A DNA stretch of 64,000 bases, taken from contig JBAZPO010000001.1 of assembly GCA_041648175.1 (NCBI GenBank), forward strand, positions 363,633-427,632, given 5' to 3'. The notes beneath the pieces were generated by a model. It searched no databases. It saw only the letters and a list, made by a program, of their open reading frames with translations, and had not been told where the DNA came from. Positions 1 through 8,643 of this stretch are shown here, one piece after another. Numbering within the stretch: position 1 is the stretch's first letter; each line of letters begins with the position of its first letter. The translations under genes and the position numbers were made by a program. This DNA is from Desulfobaccales bacterium. GTDB lineage: Bacteria; Desulfobacterota; Desulfobaccia; Desulfobaccales; 0-14-0-80-60-11.

Positions 1-224
1 ACGGCATCTCCGGCCGCTCCGTCTTTGAAGGCATTTGCCGCACCGGTCACCCCGGGGTCCATTTTATTGAAGATAACGCTGAAAAGGCCGATTATATCTT
101 CCAACACCTCAGCGCCGGGGATATGGTCCTGACGCTGGGGGCCGGGGATATTTGGAAGACCGGCGAAGAGCTGCTGGCCCGCTTGCAAAACCAGGCGGCA
201 GGCTTGAAGATGGGTCTCACATGA
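1..224 (+). CDS. murC: UDP-N-acetylmuramate--L-alanine ligase, C-terminal end (partial)
   Basis: Only the last 73 codons are in the window, read from base 3 to the TGA at 222-224. The end of the protein has the MurC C-terminal pattern: a GDMVLTLGAGDIWKTGEELL stretch, matching the family's GD-x-VLTxGAGxIWK segment in the ligase C-terminal domain. MurC adds L-alanine to UDP-MurNAc in the cytoplasm during peptidoglycan precursor synthesis. The stop overlaps the ftsQ start (ATGA), so the two are probably translationally coupled. In many relatives murB lies between murC and ftsQ; here it does not. Identification rests on the C-terminal motif and the division-cluster context. Confidence 0.9.
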   Translation, partial: GISGRSVFEGICRTGHPGVHFIEDNAEKADYIFQHLSAGDMVLTLGAGDIWKTGEELLARLQNQAAGLKMGLT

Positions 225-1129
225 AGAAAAGCACCGTGCGGCAAACTTCTCGTCTCGTCCCCCAGCGCCCGGTGCGCAAAAAGAGCTTATTGCCCCGGGG
301 GCGTTCCCAAAACAGTTATCGTCGTAACCGGGTCAAGGGGCAGTCCCGCCGCACCTGGCTCAAAGGGATAGCCTTCGTCTTGGCGTTTTTGACCCTGGCA
401 GGTCTCTCGGTGGGTTTGCTGGTGGGCTACCATCAACTCTTGACCTGCTCCTGGTTTTGCATTAAAGATATCAACCAGATCGAGATTGAGGGCGCCAAGC
501 GCTTAAGCCGCGGCGTGGTAGTGCAACAGGCTAGATTGGCGCCGGGCGCCAGTCTCTTAGCCGTTCGTCCGGGCCAGATGGAGCGCTCCTTGACGGCCCA
601 TCCCTGGATCGCCAAGGCGGAGGTCTCCCGGAAATGGCCCCACAACCTCCGAATCTTGATTCAGGAACGGGACCCGGTGGCCCTGGTCCAGATTGGCGAA
701 GAATTACTCTATGTGGATCACCAGGGGACTCTCTTTAAACCCCTGTCTCCCGGAGATCCCCATAATTTTCCCGTCATTACGGGCTTGGGGCCGGAGCAGT
801 TTCAGCATCCGGAGGGAGCCCAACCCGAGGTGGTTACTCAGGCCTTTCAGTTATTGGAAGTCCTGAAAAAAAACCCGCCTCCCCTCAGTCTGGAGAATAT
901 CTCCGAGGTGCACGTGGACCTGGAAAGGGGATTCACCCTCTACGCCAACGGTTTGGGCGCGCCCTTGGACCTCGGCCTTATCGATCATGCGGAAAAATTG
1001 CAAAAGTTTGCTCAGTTGTGGCCCGTTTTAGTGCAAAAAGGGTTATTGGCCAGGGTTGGGCATATCAACCTCAACTATCCCCGCCGGGCGCTGGTCACCT
1101 TGAAGGGGATGGAAGACAACCAAAATTAA
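221..1129 (+). CDS. ftsQ: Cell division protein FtsQ
   Basis: FtsQ (302 aa) is a bitopic inner-membrane protein that links the early FtsA/FtsZ ring to the later FtsB/FtsL complex. The sequence shows a basic cytoplasmic tail (residues 1-48, many Arg/Lys), one membrane segment at about 49-72, then a POTRA-type domain from about residue 85 (IEIEGAKRLS ... HPWIAKAEVSRKWP ... I-x-ERDPVALV) and a beta-rich FtsQ domain. I chose the ATG at 221, not the upstream in-frame ATG at 152, because it overlaps the murC stop as ATGA and gives the usual short basic N-terminus. It is followed after 12 bases by ftsA, in the standard murC-ftsQ-ftsA-ftsZ order. Confidence 0.93.
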   Translation: MKKSTVRQTSRLVPQRPVRKKSLLPRGRSQNSYRRNRVKGQSRRTWLKGIAFVLAFLTLAGLSVGLLVGYHQLLTCSWFCIKDINQIEIEGAKRLSRGVVVQQARLAPGASLLAVRPGQMERSLTAHPWIAKAEVSRKWPHNLRILIQERDPVALVQIGEELLYVDHQGTLFKPLSPGDPHNFPVITGLGPEQFQHPEGAQPEVVTQAFQLLEVLKKNPPPLSLENISEVHVDLERGFTLYANGLGAPLDLGLIDHAEKLQKFAQLWPVLVQKGLLARVGHINLNYPRRALVTLKGMEDNQN

Positions 1130-1141
1130 TAGGATAGAAAA

Positions 1142-2392
1142 GTGCCTCAAGACTTGATCGTCGGTTTGGACATCGGCACCACCAAGATTTGCGCTGTGGT
1201 GGGGGAAGTGCGGGACCAACAGTTGGATATCGTGGGGCTGGGGTCGGCGCCTACTGCAGGCGGCCTGCGCAAGGGGGTGGTGGTAAATATTGAAAATACC
1301 GTAAGGGCCATCCGCCGCGCCGTTGAAGAAGCCGAGACCATGGCCGGTTGCGAAATCCGCTCGGTTTATGCCGGGGTCGGCGGCGGCCAAACTAAGGTCA
1401 TCAATAGCCAGGGCATCATAGCCATCAAGGATCGCGAAGTGACGCCCGCAGACATGGACCGGGTCATCGAGACCGCCCGCACCGTGGCTATTCCTTCGGA
1501 TCGGGAGGTCATCCATACCCTGGTCCAGGACTTTTTGATAGACGGCCAAGACGGCATCAAAGACCCGGTGGGTATTCACGGCGTGCGCCTGGAATGCAAG
1601 GTCCACATCGTCACCGGGGCCGTGACTTCCCTCAATAATATTATCAAGTGCGCCAACCGGGCCGGCCTGGAAGTGAACGGCATCGCCCTCCAAAGCCTCG
1701 CCGCAGGAGAGGCGGTCCTCACCGACGAGGAGAAGGAACTGGGAGTAGCCCTCGTCGATTTCGGCGGCGGCACCACGGACCTGGCCATCTTTGTAGAAAA
1801 CGCCCTCCGGCACAACTTTGTCCTCCCCGTGGGGGGCAACAATCTGACCAATGACATTGCCGTGGGATTGCCCACCTCCCTGAACCATGCCGAAGAATTG
1901 AAGAAACATTACGGCGCCTGCCTCAATGCCTTGACGGACCCGGATGAACTCATCGAGGTGGCGGGCCTCACCGGCCGGGAAACTCAATCCATGCCCCGCA
2001 GCCGTCTGGCAGAGATCATCCATATGCGCGTGGCGGAAATTTTGAATCTCTTAAGCAAAGAAATCCAGCGCGCCCGCTTTTCCAATCCCCTGCACTCCGG
2101 CGCGGTGCTGGTGGGGGGCACGGCCCTGGTGGATGGCCTGGCGGAGTTGGCCAGCGAAGCCTTTAACATGCACACTCGCATCGGGTATCCCATGGGGGTC
2201 AGCGGCCTGATTGACGTCATCCATGACCCGTCCTACGCCACCGGCGTGGGCTTAGTCCTCTACGGTTTCCGGGGCCAGCAGAAGGCCCAGCGTATCCCTG
2301 ACCGCTGGTCCGGCGGCGGCCGCGGTTATAAGCGCTCATCAGGCGGCGGTTTCATGGATAAGATTAAAAAATGGTTTCGCGAGGTGGTATGA
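1142..2392 (+). CDS. ftsA: Cell division protein FtsA
   Basis: FtsA (416 aa) is the actin-like ATPase that tethers FtsZ filaments to the membrane. Visible actin-fold motifs are LIVGLDIGTTKICAVVGEV at the N-terminus (phosphate 1), DFGGGTTDLAIF near residue 206 (phosphate 2) and VLVGGTALVDG near residue 322 (adenosine motif). After a Gly/Ser-rich linker, the last 13 residues (DKIKKWFREVV) form the amphipathic membrane-targeting helix. The start is GTG at 1142, 12 bases after ftsQ. Length matches the family. ftsZ follows after about 40 bases. Confidence 0.96.
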   Translation: MPQDLIVGLDIGTTKICAVVGEVRDQQLDIVGLGSAPTAGGLRKGVVVNIENTVRAIRRAVEEAETMAGCEIRSVYAGVGGGQTKVINSQGIIAIKDREVTPADMDRVIETARTVAIPSDREVIHTLVQDFLIDGQDGIKDPVGIHGVRLECKVHIVTGAVTSLNNIIKCANRAGLEVNGIALQSLAAGEAVLTDEEKELGVALVDFGGGTTDLAIFVENALRHNFVLPVGGNNLTNDIAVGLPTSLNHAEELKKHYGACLNALTDPDELIEVAGLTGRETQSMPRSRLAEIIHMRVAEILNLLSKEIQRARFSNPLHSGAVLVGGTALVDGLAELASEAFNMHTRIGYPMGVSGLIDVIHDPSYATGVGLVLYGFRGQQKAQRIPDRWSGGGRGYKRSSGGGFMDKIKKWFREVV

Positions 2393-2433
2393 AGATGCGA
2401 AACGTGCTATGATGATTCTCGAGGGGGTACCAC

Positions 2434-3624
2434 ATGAAAATCCAATTAGTCCCCAACGAATTATCGGCTAAAATCAAGGTGTTAGGTGTTGGCGGCGCCG
2501 GTGGCAACGCCATCAATGATATGATTTCCTCCCAGATGGTGGGAGTGGATTTTATCGCCGCCAATACGGACGCCCAGGCCCTGGAACGGAGTCTGGCTCC
2601 GGTTAAAATCCAGTTGGGTTCCAATGTGACCCGGGGGTTGGGGGCCGGCGGTGATCCCGAGGTGGGCAAGAACGCCGCCCTGGAGGAAGCCGAGCACCTT
2701 AAGCAGGTGCTCCAGGGAGCCGACATGGTCTTCATTGCCGCGGGCATGGGCGGCGGCACCGGGACCGGCGGCGCCCCTGTTGTGGCCGAACTCAGCCGGG
2801 ACCTGGGGGCCTTGACTGTGGCTGTAGTGAGCAAGCCCTTCGAATTCGAAGGCAAGATGAAGCGGCGCCTCGCCGATAACGGCATCGATGAGCTGCGCAA
2901 GGTGGTGGACACCATCATCACCATCCCCAACGACCGCCTCTTTTCCTTAAGCTCCAAGAATTCCCGGATCAAGGACGTCTTTGGCATGGCCAATGAAGTC
3001 CTGGGCTTCGCCGTGCGGGGCATTTCCGACCTCATCATGGTACCCGGGTTTATCAACGTGGATTTTGCCGACGTGCGCACGGTTATGAAAGAACGGGGCA
3101 TGGCCCTCATGGGCACCGGTATCGCCAACGGCGGCAACCGGGCCTCCGACGCCGCCCACAAGGCCATCTCCAGTCCCCTCCTGGAAGACATCTCCATCCG
3201 TGGCGCCCGGGGCATACTCATCAACATCACCTCCGCCCCCGACATTTCCATGGATGAATTGAAAGAGATTTGCGGCATCGTCCAGGAAGAGGCCCACGAA
3301 GAGGCCATCATCAAATGGGGCCTGGTCTGGGACGAGAGCCTGGTGGAGGAAATTCGGGTCACGGTCATCGCCACCGGCATCGGGAAAAGGGCTGAAGCCG
3401 AGCGGGTCGCCTGGTCGGCCGGGTCAGGCCAGCCGGAAGACCTGGAAATCCCCACAATTTTGCGGACTCCCGAGCAACCCTCCAACCGGCCTCAGGACCC
3501 GCGTCAACCTAACGCCAAGAAAACCCTGGGCGTGGTGGCCGCCAAGAAATTCATCGTCCACCCCGATCTCCAGTACGAGGAAAATGAACTGGACACCCCG
3601 CCGTTCCTGCGCAAGGCGGATTAG
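2434..3624 (+). CDS. ftsZ: Cell division protein FtsZ
   Basis: FtsZ (396 aa) is the tubulin-like GTPase that forms the division ring. The N-terminal IKVLGVGGAGGNAINDMI and the tubulin signature GGGTGTG around residue 108 bind GTP. The T7-loop region (NVDFADVRTVM) and the conserved C-terminal peptide LDTPPFLRKAD, which binds FtsA and other partners, are both present. The ATG at 2434 follows a GAGGGGG ribosome-binding site. The gene closes the division cluster; a perfect 22-nt palindrome at 3682-3703 followed by T5 may terminate it. Confidence 0.97.
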   Translation: MKIQLVPNELSAKIKVLGVGGAGGNAINDMISSQMVGVDFIAANTDAQALERSLAPVKIQLGSNVTRGLGAGGDPEVGKNAALEEAEHLKQVLQGADMVFIAAGMGGGTGTGGAPVVAELSRDLGALTVAVVSKPFEFEGKMKRRLADNGIDELRKVVDTIITIPNDRLFSLSSKNSRIKDVFGMANEVLGFAVRGISDLIMVPGFINVDFADVRTVMKERGMALMGTGIANGGNRASDAAHKAISSPLLEDISIRGARGILINITSAPDISMDELKEICGIVQEEAHEEAIIKWGLVWDESLVEEIRVTVIATGIGKRAEAERVAWSAGSGQPEDLEIPTILRTPEQPSNRPQDPRQPNAKKTLGVVAAKKFIVHPDLQYEENELDTPPFLRKAD

Positions 3625-3681
3625 AGACGGTTTTCGGTGTAGGGTGCGCCCTGCGCACCAAAAATATTCACAAGGCACGTA

Positions 3682-3703
3682 GGGGCGTGATTAATCACGC
3701 CCC
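3682..3703 (+). terminator. Perfect 22-nt palindrome downstream of ftsZ, possible terminator
   Basis: GGGGCGTGATT pairs perfectly with AATCACGCCCC, and GCCCTTTTT follows. The stem could fold as a hairpin before a T5 run. It also belongs to the class of dispersed GC palindromes seen in other gaps of this window, so it may be a repeat that happens to serve as a terminator. Confidence 0.5.
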
Positions 3704-3734
3704 GCCCTTTTTCCAGGGGTGCTTTCAACCCTCA

Positions 3735-3789
3735 TTCCCAAGCTCCAGCTTGGGAATGCCACTTTTGGTCCAAGCTCAGCTTGGGCACC
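3735..3789. repeat. Dispersed CCCAAGCT hairpin repeat, copy 1
   Basis: Two adjacent short hairpins: TTCCCAAGCT/AGCTTGGGAA (3735-3756), then CCAAGCT/AGCTTGG (3770-3784). Related copies occur at about 34030-34084 and 45702-45784 in the same composite order, with an 'atgccacttttgg'-like linker. All lie between genes. Confidence 0.7.
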
Positions 3790-3832
3790 ACCCGTGGCGG
3801 GTTTTATACCCGCCCCTACGGTCACGCTTCTC

Positions 3833-5602
3833 ATGTCCGCCAAGATCAAAGCCCGCTTAAAGCAACTCCTCTCCCAAGAAAAGGGCGCGGTGGTCCGCGA
3901 ATGGGGCGCCCGCTTTCCGATCGCCCTGGTCTACCCCCAGGTCTATCCCGTGGCCATGGGGAACCTGGGCTTCCAGGCTATTTACCACCTCCTCAACGCC
4001 CACCCCGGGTTCACGTGCGAACGGGCCTTTCTACCCACCTCGGAGGAGTTCGAGGAGTACCGCCGCAGCCGCACCCCCATCCTCACCCTGGAGTCCCAGC
4101 GGCCCCTCAAAGATTTCGCGGTAGTGGCCTTCTCCGTCTCCTTTGAGGCCGATTATCCTTACATTCTCCAGCTTCTGGCCGGGGCCGGTATCCCCTTGAA
4201 CGCTGCAGATCGAGGCCCCGAAGACCCTCTGGTCCTGGCCGGCGGGGTGGCCACCTTTCTCAACCCCGAACCCTTATCTCCCTTTGTGGACGCCTTCTTT
4301 CTGGGGGAAGGGGAAGCCGGCGCCGTGCCCTTCTTCGAGTTTCTGGCCGCGGCAACCCCGGCCCTTAACCGGGCCGCCATGCTTAAGGACCTGGCCTGCA
4401 CCGTTCCCGGCGCCTATGTACCCTCCGGCTACACCCCCCGCTACCACGCCGACGGCACCCTGGCGGCCGTTGAGGCCTTGCCCGGCTTCCCGGACCGGGT
4501 GGTGGCTCCCCACCTGCCGGAGTTGGCCCCCTACCCCACCCACAGCCATCTCCTGGCCCCTCAGAGCGAGTGGGGCGAGATGTTCCTGGTGGAGACCGGC
4601 CGGGGCTGTTCCCGGGGCTGCCGCTTCTGCGCGGCCGGCTATGTCTATCGCCCGCCCCGGGAGCGCCCCTTAGAAGAATTGTGGACCCAGGTGTCTCAAG
4701 CCGTCCTGGACCGTCGCAAGATTGGCCTGGTGGGTGCCGCAGTGAGCGACCACCCCGCCATCAAGGACCTCTGCCGGAAGATTCTGGACGCGGGAGGCAC
4801 CATGGGCATCAGTTCGCTCCGGGCCGACTCCACCGACGCCGAGCTCTTTGCCCTCCTGGCCCGGGGAGGGGTGCGCAGCGTCGCCCTGGCCCCAGAGGCC
4901 GCAAGCCCCCGCTTGCGCCGGGTTATCAACAAGGGCCTCACCGCAGATGACCTGGACCGGGCCGTGGTGGCCTTAAGCGAGTCCGGCATCCCCCAACTTC
5001 GTCTTTACTTCATGCTGGGCCTGCCCACCGAGACCACAGACGATGTAGCTGAAATCCCCCGCCTGGTGAAACATCTGGAACACGTGGTCACCAAAGCCAG
5101 CCAGGGCAAGAAACGCCTGGGCCTCATTACCTTGAGCCTGTCGTCCTTCGTGCCCAAAGCCTTCACCCCCTTTCAGTGGGTGCCGTTCATGGAGGTAGCG
5201 GAGCTTAAAAAGCGCCTGAAGCTGGTAGCCCGCGAGTTCCACGGCGTGAAAGCGGTTCGGGTGCACACGGACCTGCCCAAGTGGGCCTACGTTCAGGCCC
5301 TGCTGGCCCGGGGGGACCGCCGGGTAGCCGATATCCTCCTGGCGGCGCACGAGCAGGGCTGGAATAAGGCCTTCCGCACCAGCCCCATCAATCCGGACTT
5401 CTTCACCCTGCGGGAACGCAATCAAGATGAACTCTTCCCCTGGGACTTCATTGACCACGGCCTGAAGAAGGACTACCTTTGGGAAGAATACCAGCGGGCC
5501 CTGCAAGGCAAAGAAACGCCGCCGTGCCGCCCCGCGGTCTGCAGCCGCTGCGGCGTCTGCACCGGAACAGGCGGGGAAGAGAATCGTGGGGAAGGAGGCT
5601 AA
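3833..5602 (+). CDS. B12-binding-type radical SAM protein (TIGR03960-like)
   Basis: This 589-aa protein has an N-terminal cobalamin-binding-like region (VYPQVYPVAMGNLGFQ; VLAGGVATFLNPEPLSPFVD) followed by a radical SAM core. The 4Fe-4S motif is CSRGCRFC at residues 259-266, in the context ETGRGCSRGCRFCAAG. The C-terminus ends with a Cys cluster (CRPAVCSRCGVC), as in the TIGR03960 family, whose substrate is not known to me. I prefer the ATG at 3833 because the upstream in-frame extension is made of dispersed-repeat DNA (3719-3832). No partner gene of the companion DUF2344 family lies beside it. Confidence 0.85.
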   Translation: MSAKIKARLKQLLSQEKGAVVREWGARFPIALVYPQVYPVAMGNLGFQAIYHLLNAHPGFTCERAFLPTSEEFEEYRRSRTPILTLESQRPLKDFAVVAFSVSFEADYPYILQLLAGAGIPLNAADRGPEDPLVLAGGVATFLNPEPLSPFVDAFFLGEGEAGAVPFFEFLAAATPALNRAAMLKDLACTVPGAYVPSGYTPRYHADGTLAAVEALPGFPDRVVAPHLPELAPYPTHSHLLAPQSEWGEMFLVETGRGCSRGCRFCAAGYVYRPPRERPLEELWTQVSQAVLDRRKIGLVGAAVSDHPAIKDLCRKILDAGGTMGISSLRADSTDAELFALLARGGVRSVALAPEAASPRLRRVINKGLTADDLDRAVVALSESGIPQLRLYFMLGLPTETTDDVAEIPRLVKHLEHVVTKASQGKKRLGLITLSLSSFVPKAFTPFQWVPFMEVAELKKRLKLVAREFHGVKAVRVHTDLPKWAYVQALLARGDRRVADILLAAHEQGWNKAFRTSPINPDFFTLRERNQDELFPWDFIDHGLKKDYLWEEYQRALQGKETPPCRPAVCSRCGVCTGTGGEENRGEGG

Positions 5603-5650
5603 GGGCAGTCACCCTTAGCCTCTCTAGTAAGGAGTAGGGTCAGAATCGCC

Positions 5651-6391
5651 ATGAAATTTTTACACTGGAAAATTCAACTGGCCCTGGCCCTTATCGGCGC
5701 CTCGGCGGCAATCTATCTCCTCAACTTCCTGATCTTTCAGGACGCGGGCTACATGTTCCGGTTGGCTCTGGCCCAGTTGGGGTTTCTGCCCATTTCGGTG
5801 TTATTGGTCACCATCATCTTGAACCAACTCCTGGCCCAACGGGCCAAGGCGGCCAAGCTGGACAAACTCAACATGGTCATCGGGGCCTTCTTCAGCGAAG
5901 TGGGCCACGACCTTTTGAAAACCCTGTCAGCTTACGATCTTCATCTCCCAACTTTTCAGCAACAAGTAGCTCACATCAGCCACTGGACTGAACCGGATTT
6001 TGCCGGGTTCAGTCAGAGCCTGGACCAGGACGATTTTCGCATTCAGTTTCAGGCAGGCGATTTGGGGGACTTGCGGGATTTTCTGGTCAAGAAGCGGGAC
6101 TTTCTGCTGCGACTCCTGGAAAACCCCAACCTGCTGGAGCACGACTCCTTCTCCAGCCTGCTCTTGGCGGTCTTCCACCTGACGGAGGAACTGACCCAAC
6201 GGAACGACCTGCATCGCCTGGCCAAACCTGACCGGGAGCACCTGGCGAACGACGTCCAACGGGGCTACGTCTCGCTCATCCGGGAATGGCTGGCCTATAT
6301 GGCCCACCTCCAGATCCACTACCCCTATCTTTATTCTCTGGCCCTGCGCACCAACCCCTTCGACCCCTTCGCCACCCCCGAAATTACCTGA
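5651..6391 (+). CDS. Hypothetical membrane protein, two N-terminal TM segments
   Basis: A 246-aa protein I do not recognise. Residues about 9-30 and 37-62 are hydrophobic and likely form a membrane hairpin. The remaining about 180 residues are soluble, helical and rich in Leu, Asp and His, with no catalytic motif I can name (HDLLKTLSAYDLHLP; RGYVSLIREWLAYMAHL). It starts 48 bases after the radical SAM gene and may be co-transcribed. The next gene downstream has its own riboswitch leader. The ATG at 5651 follows a GGAGTAGGG-like site. Confidence 0.75.
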   Translation: MKFLHWKIQLALALIGASAAIYLLNFLIFQDAGYMFRLALAQLGFLPISVLLVTIILNQLLAQRAKAAKLDKLNMVIGAFFSEVGHDLLKTLSAYDLHLPTFQQQVAHISHWTEPDFAGFSQSLDQDDFRIQFQAGDLGDLRDFLVKKRDFLLRLLENPNLLEHDSFSSLLLAVFHLTEELTQRNDLHRLAKPDREHLANDVQRGYVSLIREWLAYMAHLQIHYPYLYSLALRTNPFDPFATPEIT

Positions 6392-6584
6392 CCGGAATGA
6401 CCAGGTTCGGGACCGCAGTCCTCAAACCGGCAAACTCCACGGATTATTTTTGGGACCTTTTCTCTGAAGGTATACAAAATCTTCTGCGCCCCAGTCTTGG
6501 CGCATCTTTTTAGGAGAGTGCCTCTGATATAAAAAATTTTTAAGGTACTCAGTAAACCTACCGATAAGCTAGATGTTGCTACCG

Positions 6585-6665
6585 ACAAAGGCAAACTCCA
6601 CCGAAAGGGGAGGACGCAAAGTCTACGACCTAAAGCCTTATGGCCAAGGTAGCGGGATTGCCGAA
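6585..6665 (+). promoter_or_regulatory. Cyclic di-GMP-I (GEMM-I) riboswitch aptamer
   Basis: The stretch contains the GEMM-I landmarks in the right order and spacing: GGCAAAC, a hairpin with a GAAA tetraloop between TCCACC and GGGGAGG, GACGCAAAG, a CCTAAA turn, then CCAAGGTAGCGGGATTGCC. The GAAA tetraloop/receptor pair and the GCAAAGYC and GGTAGC elements are hallmarks of this aptamer class. It lies about 100 nt upstream of the Flp pilin start on the same strand, so it should control pilin expression by cyclic di-GMP. A short A/T-closed hairpin (about 6669-6690) follows, but I see no classical terminator, so translational control or antitermination both remain possible. Confidence 0.88.
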
Positions 6666-6762
6666 GAGCAGATGCTTCCCCAAAGTATCTCTCCTACCTT
6701 TCTGGGTAGCCTCAATCGGTTTCAACACTGAGATGCACACCAAAAACAGGAGGGAACAAGAA

Positions 6763-6930
6763 ATGTTGGATCAAACCAAGAAGTTCCTCAAGGATGAGGA
6801 AGGCGCCGCGGCCATCGAGTATGCTCTGTTGGTTGGCCTGATCGCGGTGGCCATTGTGGCGGCGGTGACCGCCCTGGGCACGAAGGTTGCCTCAACCTTC
6901 AGCTCAATTACGACCAGTTTGGGTACGTAA
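6763..6930 (+). CDS. Flp/Fap-type pilin subunit
   Basis: A 55-aa type IVb Flp prepilin. A short leader (MLDQTKKFLKDEEG) precedes the cleavage site for a TadV-type peptidase. The mature start AAAIEY places Glu at position +5 followed by Tyr, as in Flp pilins, and a hydrophobic segment (LLVGLIAVAIVAAVTALG) follows. The ATG at 6763 has a strong CAGGAGGGA site; the longer in-frame start at 6640 lies inside the riboswitch leader and is rejected. No tad/cpa assembly genes are in the window, so this is an orphan pilin locus. Controlled by the preceding cyclic di-GMP riboswitch. Confidence 0.92.
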   Translation: MLDQTKKFLKDEEGAAAIEYALLVGLIAVAIVAAVTALGTKVASTFSSITTSLGT

Positions 6931-6953
6931 ACGCTTCGCGGTTTCCAAGGATA

Positions 6954-6990
6954 GGGGACGTTGCCTTAAAGCGACGGCCCCTTTTCTTAT
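6954..6990 (+). terminator. Rho-independent terminator after flp pilin
   Basis: GGGGACGTTGC (6954-6964) pairs with GCGACGGCCCC (6971-6981) with one mismatch and one G-T pair around a 6-nt loop. TTTTCTTATTTC follows. It lies 24 bases after the pilin stop. Confidence 0.8.
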
Positions 6991-7218
6991 TTCTTGGAAC
7001 GATGTCTGCCCTGGCTTTTCCGCCATTCTTCCCGTCTGATATGAAATCTCTTCGGAGTACTAAAGAAGCGAGGGCCAGAAGGACTCTCCCCTGGGTTCCG
7101 TTTTGGGGATACTCGGGAAAAATCGAGCTATCGACGATCCCCGAGACTTTTCGTCAGGGACCAGGGAATTCTTTGGGAGCTGTTGTTGGGGCAAGCACAA
7201 GTGTAACGCTCTACGGGA

Positions 7219-7740
7219 TTACACTACCTTGGCCCCTAAAACCCGCTGCATCTGTTTTAAGGCAAAGGCATGGGCCTCGGGGTCCGAGTCCGCTACCCCT
7301 AAGCGATATACCACCCCGGGTATTTCCCGGTCAAAGAGTTCCTTGATGGTCTCCATGACGCAGATGGAAGTCATCACCCCCACTACGTGCACCTCTTCCA
7401 CACCTTCCTGCTTGAGAATATCGTCCAGATTGGTGTGGGAAAAGGCGCTGTACCGCGTCTTTTCCACTTGGAAGTCGCCAGGGGCAGGGGTCAATTCCGG
7501 GACGATCCGGGACCCCCAACTACCTTTGACCGCATGAGACGGGAAGTATTTAAATTCTCGGTCATTTTTGGCGTGAGCGTCGCAGACAAAAATCACCAGC
7601 CAGCCTCGACTCCGGAATTCGTCGATTTTTTGAGATATAAAAGGGATGATCTCCCGCGCTTGGGGCCCCAGATAGAGCGACCCCTGGGGGTCCAGGAAAT
7701 CATTGAGCATGTCCGCTACGATCAACGCCGCCTTGCCCAT
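7219..7740 (-). CDS. Isochorismatase-family cysteine hydrolase (nicotinamidase-like)
   Basis: A 173-aa alpha/beta hydrolase of the isochorismatase superfamily. The catalytic triad is visible: Asp10 (LIVADMLNDF), Lys94 (VEKTRYSAF) and Cys127 (VMTSICVMET). Candidate metal ligands are Asp54 and His56 (CDAHAKND) and His69. The metal-ligand pattern resembles nicotinamidase (PncA), which would deamidate nicotinamide for NAD salvage, but other amidases of this fold look alike, so I give no symbol. It is a single reverse-strand gene, not adjacent to NAD genes. Confidence 0.88.
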   Translation of the reverse strand: MGKAALIVADMLNDFLDPQGSLYLGPQAREIIPFISQKIDEFRSRGWLVIFVCDAHAKNDREFKYFPSHAVKGSWGSRIVPELTPAPGDFQVEKTRYSAFSHTNLDDILKQEGVEEVHVVGVMTSICVMETIKELFDREIPGVVYRLGVADSDPEAHAFALKQMQRVLGAKVV

Positions 7741-8071
7741 GTCCGCCTCGTTGCCGCCTCTCCTCTAAGGAAATGAGGAAGTAGCAGTTATAGCACAACA
7801 TAAGACCTCATCGGAGATCAGGCAAGGCTAAACTCCCTGGGGATGCAGGTTTGTAGGAAGGGGCCCGGCCCCTGGCCCCAAAAAACTTTCTCCAAGATCC
7901 TGCATAACTAGGGTAATATTTGCGTCAGCGGCCTAGCCGGAAAGTCCCGGCCCCGGCGGACTTCTGGCCTCAATGAGGTCCTCCCTCGATGTTTCGGACG
8001 CCCGAGTCATCCGGCCGGTGCTGAGGCCCAGCCAGCAGCGATCTTGGACACCCAGCCTTTGAAACACCGTT
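7741..8071. other. Intergenic region, nothing recognised
   Basis: About 330 bases between two reverse-strand genes. I see no tRNA, clear terminator or conserved short reading frame. Confidence 0.5.
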
Positions 8072-8515
8072 TTAAGTAAACAAACAAATCTTGCAGTCTT
8101 TGGCGTACCTGATGAAGTCCTCGGCCGTCCACACAACGGAACCTTCAATCAGTTCATTTTCATCCAATTCCATCATGTCGATGGTCATCTTGCAGACAAT
8201 CAACTCCACTCCCTCCAGTTGAGCCATCTCCATCAGTTCCGGCAGAGAGGGAATCTTGGCCTTGTCGATCTTTCTCTTCATCATGCCGGTAGCGATTTTC
8301 GACATGCCCGGCACCGCGCCCATCACTCCGGGGGGGATGAACCTGGCCTTTTCGATACCCCCTTTACGGGCCAGGTTGATGCCCATAAAAGTGTAAAACA
8401 CCTTTGCCTCCATGCCTTGCCGGGCGGCATTGATTCCCAAAATGAGTGACGGATAGGCGCCATCCAAGGTATCCTTTGAGCAGATAAAGGCGGCTTTTTC
8501 TTTTGTGGCAGTCAT
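8072..8515 (-). CDS. DsrE/DsrF-family protein with C-terminal CXXC
   Basis: A 147-aa protein of the DsrE/DsrF/TusD-like sulfur-relay fold: AAFICSKDTLDGAYPSLILG at the N-terminus, ELIVCKMTIDMMEL near residue 108 (position of the conserved DsrE cysteine) and a C-terminal DCKICLFT. Members bind or transfer sulfane sulfur or act in thiol redox; which applies here is unknown. The extra CXXC at residues 141-144 suggests a dithiol or persulfide role. A clean AAGGAG site precedes the ATG at 8515. It lies 128 bases downstream of arsR on the same strand and is probably under the same repressor. Confidence 0.82.
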   Translation of the reverse strand: MTATKEKAAFICSKDTLDGAYPSLILGINAARQGMEAKVFYTFMGINLARKGGIEKARFIPPGVMGAVPGMSKIATGMMKRKIDKAKIPSLPELMEMAQLEGVELIVCKMTIDMMELDENELIEGSVVWTAEDFIRYAKDCKICLFT

Positions 8516-8643
8516 GATTATTCTCCTTAATGTTTTTGCAGAAATTGTTTTTGGTCTATCAGTCGACCCAGACTTTAAAGACCGGGCCGCACCGTGTTGC
8601 TCTCGGTTAAAAACTAATCAGGCGGAAGGCTAAACTCTTGCCT

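Noticed and set aside
1043..3485. Two long reverse-strand frames (326 and 373 codons)
   Set aside because: They are antisense to ftsA and ftsZ and show no protein family features.
3625..3832. Longer N-terminus for the radical SAM protein (start at 3719)
   Set aside because: The extension is encoded entirely by dispersed hairpin repeats and lacks family similarity.
6417..6445. Second GEMM-like fragment (GGCAAACTCCACGG)
   Set aside because: It shares only one short segment with the riboswitch at 6585 and lacks the GAAA loop and the 3' half, so it is probably coincidence.
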